A DNA stretch of 64,000 nt from Clitopilus passeckerianus (GCA_944990035.1 CALYLX010000113.1:496001-560000), one strand, 5' to 3'; numbered from the stretch's first letter, positions 22,832-35,129 are shown. The notes: generated from the sequence alone by a model not told the origin. Numbers and translations are program-made.

Positions 22832-24829
22832 GTATCGTAGGCTAAGAGGATAGGTTATTGTTCGTAGTCTTGTGCTCGTACTTCTGAATATCGATACGAT
22901 TTTGACCTTTTGAGATGGGCTGTAGCCGTCGTACGTTATCCAGTATTTCGCCGCTTTCTTTACGTCAATTCGTGTTGCCAGAGGGGCTCCAACAACGGAA
23001 CTACCCTGGGACTCATCTAACTTGAATAACGATGGCTCGGGAGAGGACTGACGTCAAGTTCAAATGTCAAGTGCACATGCCTGAGGCCTAAGTTAGACCC
23101 ATGACTACGACGACCACCGAGAACCCAGTTACAAATTACATACCGTCACATCAGACGTTGTCCCATCGCCTGCAACTGCTCGTATGTTTTGAGGTTTTCC
23201 CGATGTTTCCAATCCGTCGTTGAGCAACACGCGATTGAGCCAAACCAATTCCAGCCGTTGTCCTGATCATTGTGCACTCGTAAGCAGGGGAGACAGCAAG
23301 ACCCTGCGGGCCCCTTGCGGCAACGTTTTTCGCCAAGAACGAGCGGATCAGCTCGTCTAATTTCCGAGCTTTACTTGAGTTGGGATGTTGTTCCCTGCCA
23401 TGAGGTAGGCGAAGATCAACTTATGACATATGTACGAATTTTTTGAATTCATCCGCGAACTTGAGGAGAGCTTGAAAGATCGAAGGTGAAAAGCAGGGGG
23501 TCACGATCGGGAAGGAAGAATTGATGCTGGTTATATTACTTGCCTCGAGGCTATGATTCCCAGGTTCCGTTCCCAGTGGGAGCTTAGTGGCAAGTGACAA
23601 AAGAGACTCAGTCCCACATCTCAGGGTTCGCCGGCACTGTCGTCACTGTCATCTGCGATCCTGGCTTCGTGGGGGACAACACACCAAATTAAGTCATGGC
23701 TGAGCTCAAGTCAAGACAGGCTCAAGCTTTGAAGCACCTGTGCTGCCACGCATGCTCGGACTAGAAGCTTGACTAGTGCACGGGTAGAAAACTACCTCGA
23801 TGGATAGATAGTGTATACTTGAATACGTTCTCGGGTGCGTTAGAAATCTTCCGCTGTTCCCAGCATCATAGGCAACGGGAGATGTTGATCATATTGTGGA
23901 GAATAATACCTGATTTGTCTTCTCTCAGTCGGCACATCTCCCTACTCGAGCGGAAGGATAGTAGAAAACACATGGCGCTATGGTGATTAAATTGGGGAGA
24001 TCAATTACTGTCACGGGATGCCGTTGTTTCCGAAGCTTTTTCGAAAGTCCAAGGAGGTGTAAGAATCGTTTTCGCGTGCCGCTTCCTCGTCGTCCAAGGT
24101 AAATTGACGTGATTGGCGACAATATATTTATTTTGAATGGAAACAATTTAGAGACCACCTACCCGGCCGAAGCTGGAACGCAGCTCACTTCGTGTCCTTG
24201 GAGGAGATACCTCCTGGAAAACTTCCCGTGGCTGAGAAACACAGGCAGCTGTCCACAGGGCGTGTCAAAATCAGACGGCTCTTGCAGGGGAAGATTCGAG
24301 TTCCCCGCGCCACCGGTCACTTTGGAGGCAAAAGGACCCTTAGATGTCGGCGGATGATTGTTTTTTATGGCAAATCGGCACGGTGAGACGGTGATATCGC
24401 TAAGAGCAAGGGAGCGCAACGTCCCTCAGAAATTGCAGCAACGCTCTGATTTCACGGCCTTCTTCTTCCCTGACAGCAACAAAATTGCTTTAGTTTCGTC
24501 TTTTCATATAAACCTTTGCGTGTAAAAATTGGTTCCGGTTTTTCGCCTGTACAACTTCTTTGCTACACTTCCAAACTTGCCGTCAACAACGCCCACAACG
24601 ACTAAGCCGGACTCATTGTCGACATTGCCGCGTGTTCTGGACAGGGCCAGGGTTGATTTTTGTATCTCCAAGTGGTAGCTCTGGTGAGAGATCAGGCTTC
24701 CTTCGCCTTTCTGACCAACACGTCGGGCAGTTTGGCTTCGTGACTAGTATTTGGCTGATCTTGAGTTGACCTCGCAGCTTGGCCTCCTTCCTTCATCGCC
24801 GTTTCTTTTATCTTTTACAGTCAGCTATA
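22832..24829. other. Intergenic region; possible short coding relic on the minus strand
   Basis: Most of this stretch shows nothing. On the minus strand around 23280-23155 one frame reads NDQDNGWNWFG, then TDWKHRENLKTYEQ and a stop, which looks protein-like in composition but has no start, partner exon or recognised family. CATATAAACC near 24506 is a TATA-like sequence about 320 bp before the G-alpha ATG, leaving room for a long 5' leader. Confidence 0.4.
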
Positions 24830-26627
24830 ATGGGGTCATGTATGTCTTCAGCGGGTAGTATCGAGGTTAGTGAGCAGGACAGGGCAAGGCATAAGGAGGT
24901 TGAGAAGGAGCTGAAGGTGGTATGTTGGCGTTACTCGGACTTCCGGCTTTCGACTCCTAAACTCACATTTCTTCCCATAGCACAAGGCGAAGATGGCCAA
25001 TCAAGTGAAGGTAACGCTGCTGAGCACAAGAAGCTTCGAACAACGGCGGAATGATTGACGACGGGGCATTTCTAGGTGCTGTTGTTGGGGTCGGGAGACT
25101 CAGGGAAATCGACCATTCTGAAGGTGAGCGATCTTTCTGGGTCGCTGTCCCTGCAGCGATTCCGTACGGACTGGCAACGTCGACTAATCATGACATTGCA
25201 GCAAATGCGGCTGATACACAAGCTGCCATTCTCATCCCAAGAAGTCGAGTCGTACCGTCAACTCGTATTCGACAACCTTACAAGAGGGCTGAAATCCGTC
25301 CTCGACGCCATGGATGATATGGAGCTCAAGGTCACCAAACCAAACCTGCAACACATCGACCTAATCGAAAACGCCAACGACCTCCGAGATGGCGAGGCAT
25401 TCCCCAAGAACTTCTACGAGCCTCTCAAGTCGCTATGGAACGACCCAAACGTGCAGACAGCCTACTCTCGAGGGAACGAGGCCGCTCTTCCAGAAAAGTA
25501 CGCAACCTGCCAAATACCCATTTCCATCGGACATGATGCTGATTGTCGTTTTGACCAGCTTGACCTATTTCTTTGGCTCACTTGATCGGCTGTTTGAGCC
25601 TACATACCAACCAATTGAGCAAGATATCGTTCAATGTCGAGCACGGACAATAGGCATCACGGAGACGACGTTCAACTTGCGGGATCATGAGATGTTGATG
25701 GTCGATGTCGGAGGACAGAAGAGCGAACGGCGGAAATGGATACATTGCTTCCAGGATGTGACAAGTATCCTGTTCTTGGTCAGTTTGAGCGGGTATGACC
25801 AGTGTCTAGTGGAAGATAGGGATGCAGTAAGTCTTCTATGAGTAACATCCTTGGCTGGTGCACTCATACCAGCATTGCTCTTCAGAATCAAATGCAAGAC
25901 GCAATGACAATCTGGGATTCCATATGTCATTCACAGTGGTTTAAGCAAACATCAATTGTATGAGCTTCTACTTCTCAGCGCTCATTTGCCGAATTGACCT
26001 TATTTCTATTCGTCAGATCTTATTCCTAAACAAGAACGATCTTTTCGAGCGTAAAATTCCAACATCAGATATTAAGAATTTCTTCCCAGTGAGTATATGC
26101 GCCGACCACCCAGCATTACCGAGCTGACCGTCCATAAGGATTTTGAAGGCGAGTCGGGAGACATCCGTGCAGGTCGCGAATACTTCAAGCGTCGTTTCGC
26201 AAAATTGGCCCAAAAGGCTGGGCGGTCAAAGGAGAGAGAAATCTACATCCAGTGCGTTACCCTCGTTTACCTTGCATCTCCGTTCCGTTACGGTCTGTTC
26301 CTGGGTCTGAGCTAATGTGGTGTACGCAGTATAACGACCGCAACGGATACCGCGATGCTGAGAGTCGTCATGGCTGCTGTCGAAGGTTCGTTGATTAATC
26401 TTGACTGCTCATTGCTTCTCACTGACGACCAACACCTCTTCCTCCCACAGAGTGAGTAATGTTCTTTTTGATCCACCCCCTTATTCCCGTTTTTCTGCCT
26501 CAACCCCCGTTCTTCCACTTCGATCCCCTTTCTTCTTTGTCTCGTGCCCGTCTTCCGATCTTGTGCCAACATTCTTTTCCTCAGCATCGTGCTTCGGTCT
26601 AACCTGGAGACGGCGGCATTGATTTAG
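24830..26627 (+). CDS. Heterotrimeric G-protein alpha subunit
   Basis: Inferred exons: 24830-24919, 24981-25010, 25076-25123, 25202-25497, 25559-25826, 25886-25957, 26017-26088, 26139-26251, 26330-26385, 26451 (one nucleotide) and 26585-26627. The total is divisible by three and gives 362 residues, a normal G-alpha length. MGSC at the N-terminus is a myristoylation/palmitoylation site. GTP-binding motifs are the P-loop GSGDSGKST, switch I with the arginine finger CRARTIGITET, DVGGQKSERRKW with the catalytic glutamine, NKND, and TTATDT. It ends NLETAALI. It relays receptor signals at the plasma membrane. The P-loop differs from the usual GAGESGKS at two places. The first donor could be GTATGT (chosen) or, three bases earlier, GTGGTA. 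Confidence 0.9.
26386..26584 (+). other. Two introns flanking a candidate one-nucleotide exon in the G-alpha gene
   Basis: The exon before ends ...GTCGAAG at 26385 and the last exon starts with CATCGTG at 26585. Joining them directly shifts the frame and loses the canonical C-terminus. The sequence CCACAG-A-GTGAGT at 26445-26457 offers an acceptor and a donor one base apart. Adding that A makes GAC (Asp) and restores AVEDIVLRSNLETAALI. If only the first intron is removed, the frame stops at once (GAG TGA), giving a protein without the C-terminal helix. Confidence 0.65.
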
Positions 26628-28543
26628 CATGCTGTTGAAGGGTGTCTGTTATTCATTATCTTTATTTCTCTTTTACGCATATCTTTCACCATTTTCTTGT
26701 ACTTGTACATCTATATTGTCACCCATTCCTGGTTCAGGCTTTTTTCTTTTCTGGCGCGTCGTGATGTCTGCTTGGATGTTCCTGGGTGGGGGATCAACAC
26801 CTCACACAACATTGCACCAACCTTCCATCTCACCTCGTTTGTTTTCCTCTTTTCTTCTGCCAGAGCTTGAATGGGATAACTCATGGACTTTCTTTTCTTT
26901 GCTCCTTCCACTTGACATAATTCCGATTAAATGATCAATCTTGAATCTTACAAACAATCTCGCATCCGCGCTACACTGCATTGGGGACACGAATCAAAAA
27001 ACCAAAATTCTATGTGAAAACAAAACATTCGCGACTGCGGGGGTGGCTACCAATCAATTCGACATCAACTCCTCTCAACTTCACTCCGGACACGACACAA
27101 TCTCCCATGTCATGCCACGCGGTGCCGCTCCCTGGCTTCATGCTCTATCGACCATACTACGGCTACATCTTGATGGCACACCAATAGTGCGGTCGTGAGC
27201 AAGAATGTGAGTATTTAGAGTTTCGACCTTCCTGTTTGGGGAGCTATTTTCACTTCTTCCCTGTGTCGCGCCCACCCAATCTCTCCCGCGGAGAGAATAG
27301 GTCAGGGGAGACATAAGTGGGCCCTGTTACCACCGGCAGCCATTGAGGGAACCGAATTTCTTGGCTGTTCATATGTATTCATGTGCGAGAGGGCGCTGCA
27401 AAATGCTGATGATGATTTCCTTTTCTGCTCTAGATTCGCGAGATCATGTTGTGATCCCCGGCTTTTCCTGCGCCGGGCTACCTCGTGGCAGGTTTCATCC
27501 AGAAGCGCTCTTATCAAGACCCGGTCCGGCACCTGTGCCCGAAGGTTTGTACTCAGGATCCCCTATAGACTATACCGCAAATACCTCCTACCCAGCTGGC
27601 TTCTGCAAAACCTGTACCATATTGGAAGCGTTCGGTTGATCACGTTCGTTCCCTTTTTCTCAAACTTAAAGTTTATCATCCAAGCCAAATCCATCATGTG
27701 CAACCTCTGTATATATACATGTTTCATTATTCTTTGCATAGGCAGTACCTACGTACATTGTTTCTGGGGTCCGGCTGAAATATTTTCTTGTAAATTTGTT
27801 CATATTTTTGCCATTTCTAGTTCCGGGCTCCGATGTTGTTCTTTGACTTTTTTCTCGTCTTCGCGGTCATCCTCGACGCGTTGCGCATATCCTCTCTCTC
27901 TGCTCTGATACCGGACTGCTCGCTCAGCTATTCCATTCCCTCTACTTCCATATTTTATTTTTTCTGCGTTGCTACACTACAAGCGGTCAATCAAATGTGC
28001 TTTTAATGTTCCGTTATTCCGGAACGTATCTCCGAAGATCACATTGATTAGCGTATTGGCTCGTATTGGCATAGAGTTTTTTGGCCCTGATCGAATGGGT
28101 GCTTTAGTACCCGGTCAGGAGATGGGCATGGCCGAGGCATGAACGACGACAATACTTGCATTAGGTTCACAGAACAAATCCAAACTCACCGACATGTAAA
28201 CTCTGAATTGTATCCAGGCGAATACTCACACGTACTCTGGGTTTGGAAACTCTTGGACCTCTGGGCAAGGTGGTGGATATAGCGTTGTCATGAATGATAG
28301 ATGCTCACGGACTGCTGCTCTCATCATTCAATTGAGTCTGGACCCTTCATTTAAATGAATCGTCGGTACCAGTTTCTTTAAATTCGTGCCACAATATCAA
28401 ACAAGCTCGACTAGATTTGAGCAGCCCTTACATCTACTACGGACCAGTCAAAAGACGAGATGGAGTGTGGAAGCAATAATCGACGAGTAGCTATTCCTCA
28501 AAACAATGCCTCGGTTTTCTCTGCTGCACGTGTATATCCGTTC
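26628..28543. other. Intergenic region without a recognisable gene
   Basis: The plus strand is pyrimidine-rich after the G-alpha gene, probably its 3' end. A 175-codon plus-strand frame at 27381-27908 has cysteine-rich low-order sequence with no domain or signal and is probably not coding. Nothing else is supported. Confidence 0.5.
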
Positions 28544-30675
28544 TCACAGAATGCCTTGGTACATCCAACGGTTGATGAGCGCCAACGACTCCTTGGGTTT
28601 ATCATAGGGAGCCTGGGAGGAAGAACACAATGGCTAAGCACACTCCTCGGAGAGAAGGTGAACGTTCAAACGTACCATATGACCAGCACCCTCAATCGTC
28701 GCAAACATCAGGCCCTTCGCCTTCCTGGTCAAACCGGCCCTCTTCCCTTCGACGTACCACTCCTTCAGCTCCTGGCCCGCAAACTCATCATGGCCAGTCC
28801 ACTCAAGGCCCAGTGTCCAGCGCTCGTTGCCAATCCAGTTACACGCGAAGTCGTAAGTCCCGACGTAGATCAGCACCTTAACACCTCGTTCGAGAAGGCC
28901 AGTTATGTATGAATTGCTGGCATGGAGATGGTCCAAGGCGAGCATGAAGTCGGTATTGACTTTCTTGGAGAATGGAGGGAGTTTCTTTGGGGCAGCGGGG
29001 TCCACGCCGAGCATCTCGCGGACTTCAGGCCTGTCGAGGTACTTGTTGACATAGCTGGCAGAACACGTTCAGTGGGCGTTCTCGTCTTGGTATGCCACCA
29101 GCTAAACTCACCCTGCTTCTGGGTAGCAAAGCGTTTCTTCGAGTTTCCCGTCACAGTTCTTGGATATGTCGTATGGGTTCCAACCTGGAGACGAGTCAGA
29201 AAGGTGATCGTCCGCCGAACCTATGAATTTGGAAGAGCTTACCTGCGCTGAAGTACGGCACGGCGAGTTCCTGATCGCAGAAGTCCCAAGCTGCATTGCA
29301 GCCAATGCCATCAAATACGTCAATACAGGATTTCTGTATCATTTTCTTGCATCTTGGTAACTGGAGCGATCCCGTTACTCGAGACCAGAGATAGAGAGAG
29401 GATGCACAGACCACTTGTTTCATCCGAACGCATGTGCTAAATGAACGTGTAAGATGAACTGAAGTGCTCTAGAGACACCAGCCAGTTACCTGATATCGAG
29501 GACAGGCGGCAGGGTCGCCGAGGTGCACGTCATGTCATAATACGAGAGTATGATAGCCCAAGGGTCTGTTATACCATTGCCTGTAGCGCGTATGAGCCAA
29601 CACTTTGAAAGTCGAGATTCGTAGTCACCAATCGCCACAGAAGTCAGGCTTATTGGAGTCATCCCCGCTTCGACCAGTCTAGCATTTTGGTCGTAAACCG
29701 CCGAAGCGTAAAGGGGTATGTAGCGGCCCTTTGAAGTCTCAAATTAGATGCGGTCGAAATGTGTACAAGAGAGACGTACCCCGTATGATTCCCCAGCCAT
29801 ATGAAGTCCATTTCCTTGGAATTGTTTGAAATTCTCAAAGAAGATGGCGAGGAAGGCAGATATGTCCTTGGCTCCGTCATGAGTGTTAGTCTAACAGGAT
29901 TGAAATTATGAGCCGAGACGAAGAAAAATCAGAATAAATTACCTACAACTTCCTCCCCGTAGTCGGCGTACGAGAACCCTACGTCGACAGGCTGGTCCAC
30001 GAATATGACGCTAGCGTTGTTGTTCCAAGATTCGGGGTGGAAAACAGGGCCATTGTCGTCGGGAATCCTGCACGGGCCGAGCTCAAAGAAAAGGCCTATG
30101 GAAGAGGAGCCTCCGGGTCCTATTGAAAGTTCAGTTTCTTCAGGATAGGCAGAGTTTGACACTCCACCTACCGCCGTTCGTCCAAAAGATCACATCGTCC
30201 TTCGCAGGATCATTCCTACTCTCAAAGAAATAGAAGAATATATGTCGAGCTTCAACATCAATATATCCTGTATACGCACTAAATACGCAGAATCAGCTTC
30301 CATTGCTCCCGTAACGGAAAAAGCAACCAGAAGCACGTACTTCACAGTCCCATCGCAAAACCTGGTCTTCTTGATCCTGACTCCATGACGCGGGAACGCC
30401 GGGTGGACTATCTTGGTGAACATAGTCTCGGACAGAACGGAAAGATCCCCAAGAGGCGTGAACAAGCCTTGATCATAGCTTTCTTGGCCGGATGCGAAAC
30501 GAAAGCCAGTCGACGAGTTCGTAGGTTGAACAATCTTCCCGTTCCAGCCGGTCTGGTCCCGGGCCGGGGCCGGAACAGCTCGAAGTGGCTGCTGGGAGGC
30601 GTTGGCATGGCCTAGCAGTGCAGAAAGCACGAGGGCGCCCAGGGAGAGCGGTTTGAACCACATTCTCATAGACAA
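28544..30675 (-). CDS. Secreted serine carboxypeptidase (peptidase family S10)
   Basis: Minus-strand, multi-exon. The N-terminus [20 protein letters not shown] is a signal peptide, followed by a propeptide-like stretch. S10 landmarks in order: [19 protein letters not shown] (oxyanion-hole region), GESYG with the catalytic serine near 29778, [14 protein letters not shown] with the catalytic aspartate near 28830, and EGAGHM with the catalytic histidine near 28677. The last exon encodes [17 protein letters not shown] and ends with TGA at 28544. It removes C-terminal amino acids from peptides in an acidic secreted or vacuolar setting. The oxyanion-loop cysteine common in yeast CPY (GGPGCSS) is glycine here. 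Exact inner splice sites were not all resolved. MRMW two codons downstream is an alternative start. Confidence 0.88.
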
Positions 30676-31321
30676 CGGAGACGAGACGGTCAGTGAGGGG
30701 CTTTGGAGGTCGAAGCTTGATTAGAATACACGGTTGCAACCCTCAAGGTTTACCGCGTGATCGTGTCGACTAACTCAGGTACCCGAGGGCTGACTGCGAT
30801 CTGGCTGCGAGCAGTATATCATTCAAGGATGGAGTACCACCGTATGGACGAAAAGCAGAGTTTAGCTGCGGAAGAAGTCTGACCGTTGATTTTGCTCTAT
30901 CTAACGCGGGCGAATCGGATTCGGAAGGCACGGAAAATGGCTAAACAAGCGCCTGATATGGGTATGAGTACAATCTACGCTGGTTCTAGCTATGAAGCCA
31001 AAAGAGTATGGTATTATGTCCCTGGGTATCATCGTCAACGTTCTAGAAAAATGACACCTCAACAGCGCGCCCTATGAGCGTATCAGAAGGCGCGAGCCCC
31101 GATCTGCTTGCTCCTCGGTTGGTCAAAACACGCGAACAAAGTGCCAATAATACTGTCTTGTCAAAACAGTCGCAGCCGTATGGGACGCATAGGCTTCTAG
31201 GCATGGCAAAAAGCGCGTCGCGGCGTGTTTCCGGTGGTTCTTGTTCTTGTGCAGGGGTTATTCTGATAGCAAGCCAAGCGGGCTGCTTCGACCAGAATAA
31301 GAATTGCACGAAGCAGTTCAA
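30676..31321. other. Intergenic region, nothing recognised
   Basis: The stretch holds the promoter side of the carboxypeptidase and the 3' side of MED21. No coding segment or repeat was recognised. Confidence 0.5.
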
Positions 31322-31982
31322 TTAAGCGCCATCCTTCAGGAGGTCGGCATCGTTATCCGTGAGCATCATGAGTAGTGCCTCCTTGATCTGCCCATGTAGG
31401 TTTTCTAGTATTCGACGATCAGGGATATGAACATGGGCGCAAATAGAACATACGCACTTGCTCTATCAACAGCTTGGATATATTCACCATTCACGGTTTG
31501 CATCTCTTCCTCTAAAGCTGCGAGTCTCTTGGCCTGCACACGATATCTGTCAGCATAAGGCGAGCAATCAATGAAACGCAGCTGACCTGCTCCTCTTCTG
31601 GCTCTGGTTCCGGTAGTGAATTGATGAGGTATTCTATCTGCTTCGCCTTGATTATAAGGTCGTTCACCAGTTCCTTCTGGTTTGCTATTCCATATCAAGT
31701 CAACTTCAGTCATAATTCCTCATTCATCCACGCGTATGACCGTACCTTCAAAGACATCCGGGGCATCATATTTCTCGGGATTTCTCTGCTTGGTTATCGG
31801 AATCTCCGCACTGACTTGCTTGAAATTCGACCGTGTCGTAAGGTATCCAATCGTATTGGACATGATGGTCAATAGCTAAAACCGCCATATCGCCAAAGCA
31901 TCAGCTTTACGTCCCCTAATTGTATCATATAACCAGCACTCACCTGCTGAATTTCATCCTGAAGCTGGGTAATCCTATCCAT
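31322..31982 (-). CDS. MED21: Mediator complex subunit 21
   Basis: Five exons (31982-31944, 31875-31746, 31684-31587, 31533-31458, 31404-31322) join exactly to 141 residues, against 144 in human MED21. The start reads MDRITQLQDEIQQ, the hallmark N-terminus of Med21/Srb7, followed by an ELVNDLIIKAKQIEYLINSL helix and a coiled-coil segment AKRLAALEEEMQTVNGEY. It pairs with Med7 in the middle module of Mediator and links activators to RNA polymerase II in the nucleus. It is divergently transcribed from RTF2, with 229 bp between the two start codons. Confidence 0.9.
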
Positions 31983-32211
31983 ATTCGACAATTCGTGCAG
32001 CATCGCGCTGCGAACAACCCAAGGGCTTCTTTCCAGTCGGCGGCGGATGGTCGTAGTGGCTGTGCAACTTTGGTAGCGTGACCAGGCGTGACTTTGAGAT
32101 TGATTTGGCGATGCCTGCTTATGGCAGAACTTCTCACGCGTTCTTTAACTAGAACCGCTCACTCAGCTGCTCGTTCTGAGCTTAGCTTGTACCACAGACT
32201 TCGACGAGAAT
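31983..32211. promoter_or_regulatory. Shared divergent promoter of MED21 and RTF2
   Basis: Only 229 bp separate the two ATG codons, so the genes must share or overlap their promoters. No clear TATA box was seen, as is common for housekeeping genes. Confidence 0.6.
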
Positions 32212-33332
32212 ATGGGCAATGACGGAGGAAGTATCCCGGACAGAAGGGACTTGGTGAGGACCAAGGCAAAGGTATGTAGGCTACAGTCTACTGCTGTTCA
32301 AAATTGGTGCTGATACTTTATGGCCAAGGCGGAACAGGCTGATAAAGCTAACCAGACGAGGGCTAGGTGGCTATTTTGTGCCCTGTCGAAGGTACATGCA
32401 ACTTGGCTCTCAAAGTGGATCTGAACTGACCTTTGGATAGAAAAAACTACAAGAACCTGTAGTCTCATGCGGTCTGGGGAAGTTCTATAACAAAGATGCA
32501 ATAATAGAGTTCCTATTAGACCGGTCCCAGTACGGTGACGGAGAGAACATATGTAGGCACATCAAATCTTTGAAGGTGCGTCACTTTAACTATCTGCCTT
32601 GATGCTCGTTACTTACTCTCGATCCAGGACCTGAAAACCCTTAAACTGACACCCAACCCCGCCCCACCTGCTCCCGACTCGGATTCTGATCAAGCAGCCT
32701 TTATCTGCCCTCTGACCCTCCGAGAGATGAACGGTGTCCAGCCTTTTGTCTACCTGTACACCTGCGGCTGCACGTTTGCTCGAGCTGGTCTCAAGACCGT
32801 GGCTGGAGGCAAACCCAAGAAGGAGAAGAGCTCTAGCCCTGACGAAAAGGGCAAGGACAAGACCAAAGAATCTTCGCCAGAAGACTCGCTTGAAGTCTGC
32901 CCTCAGTGCGCGAAGAAGTTTTCTCCGCTGGAGGACGTCATCACCCTCAACCCCTCACCAGAAGAGGAGGAAAACCTCCGCCTCCTCATGGACCGTCGGA
33001 AATCCAAGGAGCCTTCCAAGAAGTCCAAAAAGCGGAAAGCAGCTGTTGAAGGAGTTGCAGACGAGCCTCCTGCGAAGAAAGCGGAGACGGTGAAGCCAAG
33101 CACGAATCCGAATATCTCTGCGGCGAGCAGGGCTGTGATTAGCAGCTTGGCGATGGAGGAGGCGAAGAGGAAGGCTACGATGAGTGAGGCTGTGAAGAGT
33201 CTTTACGAGTCGTCGGGGACGCAGAGGAAGGAGACGTTCATGACCAGAGGGACGTTCAATAGGGTAGGTGATTTTGTGCTTCTTCGTATCATCCGAAGCT
33301 GATAATGTTTCTTTCTTCAGTACGCTGCTTAG
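32212..33332 (+). CDS. RTF2: Replication termination factor 2 (Rtf2 family)
   Basis: Five exons (32212-32271, 32329-32391, 32441-32575, 32628-33263, 33321-33332), all in phase 0, give 301 residues, against 306 in human RTF2. The start MGNDGGSIPDRRDLVRTKAK is typical. A RING-like zinc fold is spread over VVSCGLGKFYNKDAIIEFLL, ICPLTLREMNG, LYTCGCTF and VCPQCAKKF. A lysine-rich, disordered C-terminus follows with KKSKKRKA as a likely nuclear signal. The family acts at stalled replication forks and has also been tied to splicing. The last exon is only 12 nt (YAA and stop). Confidence 0.9.
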
Positions 33333-33750
33333 GGGTGATATTACTGCCGGCTGTTTGCTATCATATATTACTTGGCCATGTATCATTATTGAGAAATGTA
33401 TTCTATGAATGGTTAATCAGATATTTGTTGAGTAATTATGGATGACCTGAGCCGATCATCCCACATGTCGCACAATTGAAAACTCACGGCATCACTTGTC
33501 CTTGCGTACAAACTCTCATGATAGGCAACTCCGATTCCATATGACTTACTCACTGTCAACCTCGATGACTCTCTGTCGAAGATGTCGTGTGCACGATAGC
33601 CTTAGCCTTGGAAACCCCGGCACCCGGTTATGATCAACCGCATTAAGCCAGCTGATTTTTAGCACATTAAAATAATATCGTTCTTCTGGAACCATCACCA
33701 GCACGCCCTCGAAGACTTACACTTCCCAGCTGTGTTCAGGCTCTAACACA
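33333..33750. other. Intergenic region, nothing recognised
   Basis: Contains the 3' flank of RTF2 and the promoter side of the SDR gene. No coding segment or repeat was seen. Confidence 0.5.
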
Positions 33751-34893
33751 ATGGAATACCTACAGCGTTTCACAGAACTTCTCCCCCAGAAATTCCAGCA
33801 AATCTCGAAGCCTGTACTTTTGCTCGGCCTGCTACCAATCTTGCTTTCTCTGAACAAACTCCGTACTGCCCCACGTCTCAAGAAAGTCTCTCCCAGACAA
33901 GAACGGGTGGTTATCATTGGCGCTTCGTCTGGAATTGGCAAGAGTCTCGTCAGGATATACGCCAAAAGAGGTGCAAAGCGGATTTGCGCTGTTGGAAGGA
34001 GGAAGGAACTGGTTGATGCGGTCGTTCAGGAGTCTCGCGCAGAGACTGGAACCGCATCGGATATCGTCGGTTTTGCGGGAGATTTTACGAATGTTGAGGA
34101 TATGGTCAGATTGAGGGAGATGTTGGAAGCTGGCGAGTCTTTCCTGCTGAAGTGCCGCTTAACTGCAGGTCGCTGATTTCAAGCATTATTAACAGAATGG
34201 AACGGGTTTGATACCCTTATTATCGCTGCTGGTGTATCTGCGCTGCAGCCTGTCATGACTCTTTCTGGCGTTCAACGGGCGAGTGATAAGTCTTTGGTGG
34301 ATGCAACGCCAGAGGGCATCCAACAAGCTGTCGATATTTCGCAGGCTGCTGCCCATGGGAACTTCATCGGTCCTGTAGTAGCAGCTGTTACTTTCGTATG
34401 TCTCGTTTCGTTAAACTCCGTCCAGCTAACCTGGGCTAACTCTACCGTCCTCTCGTAGATTCCTCTGCTAACCCGATCCTCGCCGTCACCTTCGATCCTC
34501 CTTGTCTCCACTCTGGCCACCCTCATCCCAGCCCCTACACGCGCCTTGTACGCAGGTACCAAATCCGCCTCGCACGTATTCTACCAAGGCCTTGCCCTCG
34601 AGCATCCAGAAATCGCCTTCAGCCTCCACGTCCCCTCCACCATCGAGGGCAACTTCCGGTCTAGTGCGGTCGACAAGCATCTGGGTCCCGTTCGCGAGAA
34701 CGATCCCAATGCCAAAGGGTCGAACGCTCTGAAGACGGAAGATGTTGCACAGCGGTGTGTGAAGGCCGTTGACTGGCAGGAGGCGGTGGTGTGGCAGCCT
34801 TATACTATGAGGTTTGCACATGGGCTTTATTGGTGGATTTGGCCTCAATTCGTGGAGGCTGCTGCGAGGAAGAAGTATAATTTCAAGATTTAA
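33751..34893 (+). CDS. Membrane-anchored short-chain dehydrogenase/reductase (SDR)
   Basis: Exons 33751-34132, 34196-34395 and 34459-34893 give 338 residues. An N-terminal hydrophobic anchor (VLLLGLLPILLSL) is followed by the nucleotide-binding motif VVIIGASSGIGKS, AVGRRKEL (basic pair consistent with NADPH), NAG-like IIAAGVS, a serine in LLVSTLA and the catalytic YAGTK. The architecture fits the 11beta-HSD or ketosphinganine-reductase type of ER-bound SDR; the substrate cannot be told. The first intron has a GC donor (GCGAGT at 34133). Reading through it would give a stop after about 14 codons, while splicing keeps the frame as EWNGFDTLII. Confidence 0.85.
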
Positions 34894-35129
34894 TATACTC
34901 GTGCATATTGGTTTGTCCATGTCTATTTAATCATCATTTTCCTCCGAAACTCTACATTCTACGGCCATCATGCGAGTAACTTGGATCTTGCTCCCGATAT
35001 ACTTGGCGTAGTTCTCTGCACTATAGGCAACCTGGTTTGTATGTTCAAATTCCTCAGTCGGGCGTTTGGGTGGCAACACTAGTAAATATATTTGCATGCC
35101 TGATTCAGAAGACAGCACCTAACTCTACC

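Noticed and set aside
27381..27908. A 175-codon open frame on the plus strand
   Set aside because: Cysteine- and phenylalanine-rich with no domain, in a pyrimidine-rich stretch where open frames arise by chance.
34133..34176. Early stop in the SDR gene if read through, considered as a pseudogene
   Set aside because: A GC-AG intron restores the frame and the downstream SDR sequence is well conserved.
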